Origin: Opitutia bacterium UBA957
GTDB lineage: Bacteria; Verrucomicrobiota; Verrucomicrobiia; Opitutales; UBA953
Length of the DNA stretch: 6,813 bases
Assembly (NCBI GenBank): GCA_002293065.1
Contig: DBCN01000098.1
Span: 1-6,813, forward strand
Direction of reading: 5' to 3'
Shown one piece after another: positions 1 through 5,312 of the stretch. The notes beneath the pieces are model-generated. The model saw nothing but the letters and a program-made list of their open reading frames with translations, was not told the DNA's origin and ran no database searches. Numbering within the stretch: the stretch's first letter is position 1; every line of letters starts with the position of its first letter. The translations under genes were made by a program, and so were the position numbers.

Positions 1-167
1 ACGAAGCCCGGACGGGCCGACGCCAGGCCGGAATCGACGATAGGGATGACCTTGGCCCCGGCGAAGAGGTCGGCGAGGACGCGATTGCCGGACGCGAACG
101 CATGCTCCGTGAAGAAGATGCGGTGGCGGTAGGTCACCGAGAATTCGAGGTCAAGGGAGTCGTCCAT
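1..167 (-). CDS. eboD: EboD, 3-dehydroquinate-synthase-like sugar phosphate cyclase (N-terminal fragment)
   Basis: Only the first 55 codons are present; the gene runs off the left edge. The start is the ATG at 165-167. It is the only possible start, because a TAA lies in frame five codons upstream (183-185) with no ATG, GTG or TTG between. The fragment has the family's opening pattern: a beta strand 'FSVTYRHRIFFTEHAF' (residues 9-24), then an Asn-containing helix 'GNRVLADLF' (27-35), then strand and turn 'KVIPIVDSGLASARPGF' (39-55). EboD homologues have Phe-Thr, then Phe, then Asn, then Leu, and a 'VID.G' strand at the same places. The family belongs to the dehydroquinate synthase fold, an NAD- and metal-dependent cyclase acting on phosphorylated sugars, but the EboD substrate is unknown to me. 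The catalytic region lies outside the window. Its place at the end of the ebo operon supports the call; a plain AroB is less likely. Confidence 0.8.
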   Translation of the reverse strand, partial: MDDSLDLEFSVTYRHRIFFTEHAFASGNRVLADLFAGAKVIPIVDSGLASARPGF

Positions 168-256
168 AGCCCTGGGGGTGGGTTATCAGAGACCTTACGA
201 CCCCTGCGGGCAAGCCCTGTTCCCTCCCGTCCGCCGCCAATTCCCGCCAAAAAGGC
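168..256 (-). other. eboC-eboD intergenic gap
   Basis: This 89-base gap stands out because the other junctions in the operon are 2-9 bases. Read on the minus strand it is purine-rich just after the eboC stop, with two copies of TTGGCGG close together (about 232-254), and then has a very short perfect inverted repeat GGGC-TT-GCCC (208-217 on the plus strand). No T-run follows the inverted repeat, so it is not a convincing terminator. I see no ORF and no Shine-Dalgarno sequence before the eboD ATG. A separate promoter or an mRNA processing site for eboD is possible but not shown. Confidence 0.4.
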
Positions 257-1315
257 TTAGGTCTGCGGAATCCAGCGGCGGAACAGCAACGTCAGGCCAA
301 AGCAAGCCAGCGGGCCGAGCAAAGCCAACGCACCGAAGGGGACCAAGTTGTCTACATGGGACGGATGAAAGACGACTGAGGCAGGCGCGCCCAATAACAG
401 GACCGTCCAAAGCAACGGGCGACCAAGGCTCAGGTAATCGAGGAACGGGAACGCGGCGAGCTGATCGGACACGCGTCCAGGCACTCCGGCCGGCAAAGGG
501 TGGCGGCGGTTAGAATTCCAGAGCCAAACGAGGAACAAGCCGAGGGCCACCCAGGCCCAGACTCCGCAACCCATGGAGTCGAAGCCAGCGAACAAGGCCA
601 AGGGTAAGGGGATGACGAAGAGGGCCCAAGCGGTCCAACCCGGCGGAGTGCCATCGGTGGCCTCATGGCGCGCGACCCAGGTGAGTCCGAAGGTGTGCGC
701 CCACAGCGTCGCCGCGGCGAGGAGGAGGTAGAAGCCTTGCTTGGTGCCAAGGGAGTAGACGAAACCTTCGCCCGCGATGGCCGCACCGATCACCGGCAAC
801 AAGGCGCGGCAGAGCCCCATGACGACCGGGGCCCAGACGACGCCTTTATGCCAGCGGTTATAGACGAGCACGCCCGCGACGAGCGTGAGCGCGAGGACCG
901 ACACCGCCACGACCCCGGGCAAGTCAGGCACGCTGAGCACGCGGACCGCGATTACGCCCGCCGCGCCGGCGAACAAGAGGCCGAAGCCAACAACCAAAGC
1001 CGCGGAGCGGGCGACGGCTCCGGAGGGAATCGGCCGCGACGGACGATGCTGGGCATCCCACGCGGCATCAAAGGCGTCGTTGAGAATCATCCCTCCGATG
1101 TAGATCGCCGAGACGCCCAGCAGGAGCCACGGCAAGGTCCAGTAGACGATGGTTCCGATGGCTGGCTTGCTGTAGTCGACCATCTGTGGGTACAAGGACA
1201 GCGAAGACGACATCCCGTCCCAATAAGTGGCGGCGAGCCAACCGACCAGGATCGAGGACCAGACGGTGGGTAGGTTGGAAGCGCGGGAAAGGACCAGCCA
1301 AGCGCGGAGGTTCAT
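257..1315 (-). CDS. eboC: EboC, UbiA-like membrane prenyltransferase
   Basis: This is a 352-residue polytopic inner-membrane protein with about nine hydrophobic helices. UbiA enzymes transfer isoprenoid chains to an acceptor using Mg-bound diphosphate. The first Asp-rich motif is intact: N79-D80-xx-D83-xxx-D87, followed by 'RPSRPIPSG' (91-99), the standard UbiA block. Further EboC-like features are 'VYNRWHKG' (151-158), 'MGLCRALLP' (166-174) and 'WVARHEATDG' (213-222). The last sits where UbiA enzymes normally have a second Asp-rich motif, and no DxxxD is seen there. The loop after the first helix (about residues 31-57) looks longer than I would expect from EboC homologues. The ATG lies 7 bases after the eboE stop and begins the 'LRAWLVLSRASNLPTV' first helix, so the start is secure; stop TAA. 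Acceptor and product are unknown. In other bacteria EboC is part of a cluster linked to export of a secondary metabolite. Confidence 0.9.
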   Translation of the reverse strand: MNLRAWLVLSRASNLPTVWSSILVGWLAATYWDGMSSSLSLYPQMVDYSKPAIGTIVYWTLPWLLLGVSAIYIGGMILNDAFDAAWDAQHRPSRPIPSGAVARSAALVVGFGLLFAGAAGVIAVRVLSVPDLPGVVAVSVLALTLVAGVLVYNRWHKGVVWAPVVMGLCRALLPVIGAAIAGEGFVYSLGTKQGFYLLLAAATLWAHTFGLTWVARHEATDGTPPGWTAWALFVIPLPLALFAGFDSMGCGVWAWVALGLFLVWLWNSNRRHPLPAGVPGRVSDQLAAFPFLDYLSLGRPLLWTVLLLGAPASVVFHPSHVDNLVPFGALALLGPLACFGLTLLFRRWIPQT

Positions 1316-1322
1316 GCGGAAA

Positions 1323-2495
1323 TCACAGGGGCTTCACGCCGGCCTTCGCGAGTTCGGCGAGGGTCCAGCGGTATTCGGCGGCGATCATGTCCGCGACGTC
1401 GGCGGTGCGGACTTCCGGCGGGAGGACTTCCCACGTGTAGGTTTCGATCTCGAGTTCGCGGCAACGTCCGGGGTTCTTGCCGATGACGGCGATGGCGTCG
1501 CGCAAGTGGTCGTTCGTCGTCGAGAGTTCGTCGGAGAGGTGATCCGCGTTCACGGGGACGTGGAAGTGCACGCGGAGTTCTTCGAGCGTCCGGAGCTGGT
1601 CGATGGCGGCCATGGCCAACGGGATGTCCTTGAAACGCACGATGGAGCCGTCCTTCGCCCGCCCCATGGTCTGGTGCAGGTACACGGGCTCATGCATCTT
1701 CGCGAGCCGCGCGAGGGCGACTTCGGTGGGCTTGAGCCGCAGCGCGGAACTGAGGTGGAACTTGAGCACGGGCGCACCACCGGCGTCGAGCCGCGCGATG
1801 GCCTCATGGGCCTGCTCATACTGCAACGCGAAGTGGCAGGTATCGTACGCGATGCCGAGCGTGCGGTCGACGAGGCCCTTCGACGGCTCCTCGGCGCGGA
1901 GCTGTTCAAAAAGACGGATGGCTTCGGGCGTGTTCTCGGCGTGGCCGATCGGCTCGGGCTCGAGCGCGAGGCGCAACGTGACGCCGGTGCGGTCGCGCAA
2001 GCGGTCGAGGTGTTCGCCGCACGCGAGCAGGTTGCGGCGCATGACCTTAAGCTCATCGGCGTTGCGACCGAAACCTTTGAAGGAACCCGGTAGCGTGCTG
2101 ACGGTGCCGACCTGGTCGGGCGGACCAAACGTGGCGAGGAGGTCGAAGAGCCGCTTGGTGTACTCGAGGCGCGCGGGCTCGCACCAGTCGGGCGCGAACA
2201 CGTTATCCTTCACGGCTTGACCATGGAACGGGCCGAACGGGAACCCATTGATTCCCGCGACGACGCAGTTCTCCTTATCCAGCCAATGCCGGAAGGCCGT
2301 CAACGTCGCCGGCTCGGCGAGTTCGGCCGCGGCACGGTCGCCAAGGCGCAGGCCGAGGACGTACGTCTTGCCGGGTGAGACGCGGTCGCGCACGCGCAGG
2401 GCGTGGTCGCGCAAACCCGCGAAAGTCTCCACCCACCCTTCGCCGCGATGGACGTTGGTACAATAGGCGAGACTGAGGCCGGACGAGAGCTTCAC
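1323..2495 (-). CDS. eboE: EboE, metabolite traffic protein (xylose isomerase-like TIM barrel)
   Basis: A 390-residue soluble protein with the EboE signature throughout: 'LAYCTNVHRGEGW' (9-21), 'GINGFPFGPFHGQAVKDNV' (81-99), and 'LEIETYTWEVLP' (348-359) near the C terminus. It has a xylose isomerase-like TIM barrel fold. Likely metal or active-site residues by position are E179 in 'LALEPEP', D218 and H221 in 'AYDTCHFA', H247 in 'KFHLSS', and E349/E351. The reaction is unknown; the name comes from the ebo cluster's role in metabolite export. The start is a GTG at 2493-2495, two bases after the eboB TGA. I chose it because the conserved N-terminal block begins only a few residues downstream, and an ATG would lose it. 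The tight junctions on both sides (2 bases to eboB, 7 to eboC) point to co-translation. Stop TGA at 1323-1325. Confidence 0.9.
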   Translation of the reverse strand: MKLSSGLSLAYCTNVHRGEGWVETFAGLRDHALRVRDRVSPGKTYVLGLRLGDRAAAELAEPATLTAFRHWLDKENCVVAGINGFPFGPFHGQAVKDNVFAPDWCEPARLEYTKRLFDLLATFGPPDQVGTVSTLPGSFKGFGRNADELKVMRRNLLACGEHLDRLRDRTGVTLRLALEPEPIGHAENTPEAIRLFEQLRAEEPSKGLVDRTLGIAYDTCHFALQYEQAHEAIARLDAGGAPVLKFHLSSALRLKPTEVALARLAKMHEPVYLHQTMGRAKDGSIVRFKDIPLAMAAIDQLRTLEELRVHFHVPVNADHLSDELSTTNDHLRDAIAVIGKNPGRCRELEIETYTWEVLPPEVRTADVADMIAAEYRWTLAELAKAGVKPL

Positions 2496-2497
2496 GT

Positions 2498-3313
2498 TCA
2501 GCGCAGGGCCTGCGGGTCCTTAAAGTTCGGCGACTGCGACAGGAAGCGCACGGGGTTGCCGTAGACGAGGCTGTCGATGGCGGCGGCGGAGTGCCCGCGG
2601 CGACGCATCTCCTGCATGGCCTTCGGCACGGCGAGCGGATCGCTGTGGCCCCAATCGCACGCGCTGTTCAACCACACGCGCTGCGAAGCAAAGTTCTCGA
2701 GCATGTCGACCGCGCGCACGGGCGTGGCCTTCGATTCCGGGTAAAGCGTGATGCCGGCCCAGAAGCCTTGGTCGAGGACTTCGCCGATGGTGTGCTCTTC
2801 GACGTGGTCGATGATGACGCGCTCGGGCTTCACTTTGCCGGCGGCCTTGAGGACGTCCATGATCAGGCGCGTGCCCTTGCGCTTGTCTTCGAGGTGCGGG
2901 GTGTGGACGAGGATCAGCTGGTCGTGCTTCACCGCGAGTTCGACGTGCTTCTCGAGGATACGCATCTCGTTGCGCGTGTTCTTGTTCAGGCCGATCTCAC
3001 CGATGCCGAGCACCGTCTTGGCCTTCATGAATTCGGGGATCAGCGCGAGCACGTCGTCGGCGAGCTTCATGTCCTCGGACTCCTTCGGGTTGATGCAGAG
3101 CCAGCAGTAATGCGGGAGGCCGTACTTGGCCGCGCGCTTCGGCTCGTGCTGCGTGAGCTGGCAGAAGTAATCGTAGAAACCGTCCGCGGTCTTGCGGTCG
3201 AAACCCGCCCAGAAGGCCGGCTCGCAGATGGCCGCGCAACCCGCCAAGGCCATCGCCTGGTAGTCGTCGGTGGTGCGGCTCACCATGTGGCCGTGGGGTT
3301 CGATGTAACGCAT
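2498..3313 (-). CDS. eboB: EboB, TatD-like metal-dependent hydrolase
   Basis: A 271-residue protein of the TatD/amidohydrolase superfamily. The metal-binding residues expected for a TIM-barrel hydrolase are all present: H7 and H9 in 'EPHGHM', E106 in 'GIGEIGLN' (103-110), H137 in 'LVHTPH' (135-140), H170 in 'IIDHVEE' (167-173) and D220 in 'NSACDWGHSDP' (216-226). TatD enzymes are two-metal hydrolases, known mainly as deoxyribonucleases. In ebo clusters this branch is assumed to act on a small metabolite or phosphoester, but the substrate is not known. The ATG at 3311-3313 follows the upstream stop by 9 bases and begins right at the metal-binding strand, so the start is well placed. Stop TGA at 2498-2500, two bases before the eboE GTG. 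Its position within the operon, next to eboE, eboC and eboD, makes EboB far more likely than a housekeeping TatD. Confidence 0.88.
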   Translation of the reverse strand: MRYIEPHGHMVSRTTDDYQAMALAGCAAICEPAFWAGFDRKTADGFYDYFCQLTQHEPKRAAKYGLPHYCWLCINPKESEDMKLADDVLALIPEFMKAKTVLGIGEIGLNKNTRNEMRILEKHVELAVKHDQLILVHTPHLEDKRKGTRLIMDVLKAAGKVKPERVIIDHVEEHTIGEVLDQGFWAGITLYPESKATPVRAVDMLENFASQRVWLNSACDWGHSDPLAVPKAMQEMRRRGHSAAAIDSLVYGNPVRFLSQSPNFKDPQALR

Positions 3314-3322
3314 GGTGGCGGC

Positions 3323-3625
3323 TTACTTGAGGCCGGGCCAAACCCCGGAGGCGGCCTTGGTGTCGGCTTTTTCGATCGGGGCGACGGAAGGGTCGCTCCA
3401 AAGGTGGAGGATCTGGGCGACGCGGTCGTCGCCGGCCGACAGCAGGAGCGGCAGCGCGGCGCGGAGCCCGCGGACGCGATGGTCTTCGGGGCCGCTGGCC
3501 TTTTCGAGGCGATCGAGGAAGGCCGCGAGGTCGAGGAGCTTGTAGCGCGCGTCCATGAAGTGGAGGTCAGCCACTTGGTCGCGGGTCCGGCGAGGCGTGC
3601 CGGCGAGGGGGTTGGGGTCGGACAT
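3323..3625 (-). CDS. Small helical protein leading the ebo operon; family not recognised (EboA position)
   Basis: A 100-residue cytosolic protein with no signal peptide, membrane helix or metal motif. Its core is 'MDARYKLLDLAAFLDRLEK' (residues 24-42), a conserved-looking helix, then 'LRAALPLLLSAGDDRVAQIL' and 'WSDPSVAPIEKA', which suggests a small alpha-helical bundle. I place the start at the ATG at 3623-3625 (MSDPN...). An ATG at 3686-3688 would add 21 Trp/Cys/Arg-rich residues that look like untranslated sequence. An ATG at 3554-3556 would begin exactly at MDARYKLL and cannot be excluded. The stop TAA is 9 bases before eboB, so it is very probably co-transcribed with it. Canonical ebo clusters begin with EboA, roughly twice this length as I recall. 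This could be a shortened EboA relative or an unrelated accessory subunit. I cannot decide from sequence alone. Confidence 0.7.
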   Translation of the reverse strand: MSDPNPLAGTPRRTRDQVADLHFMDARYKLLDLAAFLDRLEKASGPEDHRVRGLRAALPLLLSAGDDRVAQILHLWSDPSVAPIEKADTKAASGVWPGLK

Positions 3626-3735
3626 GGGAGACGGATGCCGAAGCACCCTGGTGCGTGTTGGACACCAAGGTGCGGCAGAGGTCCCCACGGGTCAAGCCAC
3701 CCTGCCCGTTGGCGGGGTCGGCCTAAAGCCGGGCC
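3626..3735 (-). other. Intergenic region between cytochrome c gene and ebo operon
   Basis: A 110-base gap on the transcribed minus strand that would carry the 3' end of the cytochrome gene and the 5' leader of the ebo operon. It contains several short GC stems: CGGC-TTTAG-GCCG just after the cytochrome stop, CCCG-TTGG-CGGG in the middle (about 3706-3717) and GCAC-CCTG-GTGC (about 3644-3655). None is followed by a T-run, so no intrinsic terminator can be called. I see no clear promoter, so read-through from the cytochrome gene remains possible. Confidence 0.3.
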
Positions 3736-4215
3736 TTACTTGGCGGCAGCGCCGTCCTTCTTCAGTTCTTCAGCCGTCCAAGGGGTCTTGCGGTCGGCAT
3801 ACTTGGCCTTGATCGCCTTGACCTCGTCTTCGGTGACTTCCGCACCCGAATTACCGAAGGAATTACGGACATAGGTGATGACATCGGCGATGTCCTTGTC
3901 GGACACGCCCCCGACCGGAGGCATCATGCCGTTATAGGTGACGCCCTTGACGGAGACGGGACCCACCATGCCGTTGACGATGTTACGGACGGCGACGGAG
4001 GCATCCATGGCGACCCACTCGGAGCCGGCCAACGGAGGGAAGACCGGCGGCAGACCCGCGCCCGTGGGCTGGTGGCAAGCGAGGCAGGTGCGGTTATAGA
4101 CGGCCTGACCGCGCTTCATGGTGTCGGCGTTGGGGGCGGCCGGCTTGGCCGTTTCGGCGGCGACGGCGACGGTCGTGACGAGGGCGGCGAGGGCGAGGAA
4201 TTTCAGGGAGGACAT
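3736..4215 (-). CDS. Secreted class I cytochrome c (single haem)
   Basis: A 159-residue periplasmic electron carrier. Residues 1-20 form a signal peptide (a Lys at 5, then a hydrophobic stretch ending 'VAVAA', with cleavage likely before E21). The haem-binding motif is C44-L-A-C47-H48, inside 'NRTCLACHQPTGAGLPPVFPPL'. The sixth ligand is Met98 (or 97) in 'YNGMMPP' (94-100). The last helix is 'DIADVITYVRNSFGN' (108-122). A charged tail 'KYADRKTPWTAEELKK' (138-153) follows, as I have seen in planctomycete and verrucomicrobial cytochromes. I chose the ATG at 4213-4215 because it opens directly onto the signal peptide; the longer reading from 4308 adds 31 residues with no such logic. It could serve a terminal oxidase, but no oxidase or dehydrogenase gene is visible. 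It lies upstream of the ebo operon in the same orientation, with no shown functional link. Confidence 0.9.
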   Translation of the reverse strand: MSSLKFLALAALVTTVAVAAETAKPAAPNADTMKRGQAVYNRTCLACHQPTGAGLPPVFPPLAGSEWVAMDASVAVRNIVNGMVGPVSVKGVTYNGMMPPVGGVSDKDIADVITYVRNSFGNSGAEVTEDEVKAIKAKYADRKTPWTAEELKKDGAAAK

Positions 4216-4233
4216 GGTCGTGATGTCCGACCA
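4215..4233. promoter_or_regulatory. Inverted repeat touching the cytochrome c start codon
   Basis: TGGTCG (4215-4220) and CGACCA (4228-4233) are perfect 6-base arms around a 7-base centre. The left arm includes the first base of the cytochrome ATG on the minus strand. It could be an operator for a dimeric regulator or an mRNA hairpin limiting access to the start codon. A 6-base perfect repeat can arise by chance in GC-rich DNA, so confidence is low. Confidence 0.3.
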
Positions 4234-4340
4234 AGGAGGCGACTTACCGACGAATCTCAAAACGAAAATACAGTTCCCCGCCCCCAAGCCGTCAGCCATA
4301 AGCCGCACCCACCGAAGGGATTAGCCCCGGACACACCCGT

Positions 4341-4361
4341 AAATGGGATTAAAACGACACC
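4341..4361 (+). repeat. Direct repeat copy 1, upstream of the AraC-type gene
   Basis: This 21-base element matches the one at 4441-4461 in 19 of 21 positions, differing only at 4348 (A versus G) and 4350 (T versus G). The shared core is AAATGGG, three variable bases, then AAAACGACACC. It lies in the divergent cytochrome/regulator region, more AT-rich than its surroundings. AraC-family proteins typically bind tandem sites, so an autoregulatory operator is a fair inference. Confidence 0.5.
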
Positions 4362-4438
4362 TCCCGCCATCATGGCCGAAACAGTCGCTGGCTTTATTCC
4401 CTTTGAATCATGTCGACCTAGCACCGATGGCACCTTAA
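4343..4438 (+). CDS. Possible 31-codon upstream ORF (doubtful)
   Basis: An ATG inside the first repeat copy opens a 31-codon frame (MGLKRHLPPSW...) that ends with TAA at 4436-4438, nine bases before the regulator's GTG. It could be a leader peptide coupled to the regulator. It has no Shine-Dalgarno sequence, no recognisable motif, and may be chance. I list it only because of its placement. Confidence 0.12.
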   Translation: MGLKRHLPPSWPKQSLALFPLNHVDLAPMAP

Positions 4439-4440
4439 TT

Positions 4441-4461
4441 AAATGGGGTGAAAACGACACC
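4441..4461 (+). repeat. Direct repeat copy 2, spanning the AraC-type gene's start codon
   Basis: This is the second copy of the 21-base element at 4341-4361, displaced by exactly 100 bases. The GTG start of the regulator (4448-4450) lies inside it, so a protein bound here would block transcription, or its RNA form would involve the start codon. It is preceded by the 8-base palindrome TTAATTAA (4435-4442), the most AT-rich spot in the region. Confidence 0.5.
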
Positions 4462-5200
4462 GACCCTCGATGTCTGGTTGAACCAAGTCCAAGTCCGCAG
4501 CCTCCGGACGGTCTTCGACCACCTCCCGGGCGTGATGTTCTTCGCCAAGGACCTGGAGGGCCGTTTCACGATGGCTAATCTTGCCTTCGCCCAGCGCTGC
4601 GGGCAACCCGATGAGGCCGCCCTCTTGGGCAAGACGGACGCGGACGTCTTCCCGCCCGAGCTCGTGGCGAACTTCCGGAAGAAGGACGTGCAGATCTGCC
4701 AAAGTGGCGAACCGGCCATGCGCCTCGTCGAGCTCTTCCCGAACGAAAACGGCGAACACGTCTGGTACGAGACCACCAAACTCCCGATCTTCGACGTCCA
4801 CGGCAAGCCCTGCGGGGTCTTCGGGACCGTCCGCAGTTATGAAGGCACCAAGGCCCTCCTGGAGCCGTTCCTTAAGGTCGAGGCCGCCGCTGAATTCATC
4901 CAGCAGAACCTCGCCGACGCCCTGAATATCGCCAAGTTGGCCAAGCTGACCGGCCTCTCCATCCGGCAATTCGAGCGCAAGTTTCACAAGGCCTACCAGG
5001 TCAGCCCGCGCGCCTACCACGTCCGCATGCGTGTAGCCGCCGCCTCCGACCTCCTTAAGGATACCGCCCTCCGGCCCTCGGAAATCGCCGACCGGACCGG
5101 CTTCTACGACGCCAGTGACTTCTCGCGGCAGTTCCGCCGGGCCATGAAAATGAGCCCCACGCACTTCCGCCGGATGCATAAGAACGGAAAAGAAGCCTGA
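4448..5200 (+). CDS. PAS-AraC transcriptional regulator
   Basis: A 250-residue cytosolic one-component regulator. Residues about 18-130 form a PAS sensor domain: 'LRTVFDHLPGVMFFAKDLEGRFTMAN' marks its first strands and the 'VWYETTKLPIFDVHGKPCGVFGTVRS' segment its last ones. Residues about 143-243 form an AraC-type DNA-binding domain with two helix-turn-helix units: 'LNIAKLAKLTGLSIRQFERKFHK' (159-181) and 'SEIADRTGFYDASDFSRQFRRAMKMSPTHFRR' (211-242), the latter close to the AraC signature. The usual Gly before 'SP' is replaced in both halves (Q184 and K234). The start is GTG at 4448; a TAA in frame lies four codons upstream (4436-4438) with no other start between, and the next Met would cut into the PAS domain. 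The ligand is unknown. Its neighbour downstream is an MFS transporter on the same strand, a likely target, and the repeats around its start suggest autoregulation. Confidence 0.9.
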   Translation: MKTTPTLDVWLNQVQVRSLRTVFDHLPGVMFFAKDLEGRFTMANLAFAQRCGQPDEAALLGKTDADVFPPELVANFRKKDVQICQSGEPAMRLVELFPNENGEHVWYETTKLPIFDVHGKPCGVFGTVRSYEGTKALLEPFLKVEAAAEFIQQNLADALNIAKLAKLTGLSIRQFERKFHKAYQVSPRAYHVRMRVAAASDLLKDTALRPSEIADRTGFYDASDFSRQFRRAMKMSPTHFRRMHKNGKEA

Positions 5201-5217
5201 GTCGGCCGGCCAGAGGT

Positions 5218-5236
5218 CGGGCCCAAGGTCCGCCCG
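5218..5236 (+). terminator. Weak hairpin after the AraC-type gene
   Basis: CGGGC (5218-5222) and GCCCG (5232-5236) can pair around a 9-base loop, 18 bases after the regulator's stop. The hairpin is followed by GGGGCGATTT rather than a clean T-run, so it is at best a weak intrinsic terminator. Read-through into the transporter gene is possible. Confidence 0.2.
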
Positions 5237-5257
5237 GGGCGATTTGCCTTCTCGACA

Positions 5258-5297
5258 GAGGGGGGTTGGTCGGTTTTATTCACAGCCGTACCCCCTC
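5258..5297 (+). promoter_or_regulatory. Inverted repeat upstream of the MFS transporter gene
   Basis: GGGGGT (5261-5266) pairs with ACCCCC (5290-5295), and GA/TC outside it can pair if one G is bulged. Inside, CGG (5271-5273) can pair with CCG (5286-5288). The right arm ends about 15 bases before the transporter ATG. It may be an operator or a 5'-leader hairpin. No T-run follows, so it is not a terminator of the regulator gene. The loop contains CGGTTTTATT, whose complement resembles the A-rich core of the direct repeat at 4341 and 4441. Confidence 0.35.
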
Positions 5298-5312
5298 CCT
5301 AACCATACCTAT

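Noticed and set aside
1227..2093. A 288-codon plus-strand open frame opposite eboE
   Set aside because: It is a mirror of eboE codon usage with no recognisable motif.
3311..3322. GCCGCCACCATG before eboB, identical to the eukaryotic Kozak consensus
   Set aside because: The gene sits inside a bacterial operon, and the match follows from the GC-rich 9-base spacer; no eukaryotic signal is present nearby.
2591..3874. A 427-codon open frame on the plus strand across eboB and its upstream neighbours
   Set aside because: It lies opposite genes with clear family motifs, its translation is low-complexity Arg/Gly/Val/Glu-rich with no domain, and long antisense frames are common in GC-rich DNA.
4233..4239. 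AAGGAGG, a perfect Shine-Dalgarno word on the plus strand
   Set aside because: No start codon follows at a usable distance, and the strand is antisense to the cytochrome leader.
4439..5179. A 246-codon minus-strand open frame opposite the PAS-AraC gene
   Set aside because: The plus-strand reading has intact PAS and AraC domains; the opposite reading is Gly/Glu/Val-rich shadow sequence.
5204..5211. GGCCGGCC palindrome after the regulator gene
   Set aside because: A single 8-base GC palindrome is expected by chance in GC-rich DNA and has no other context.
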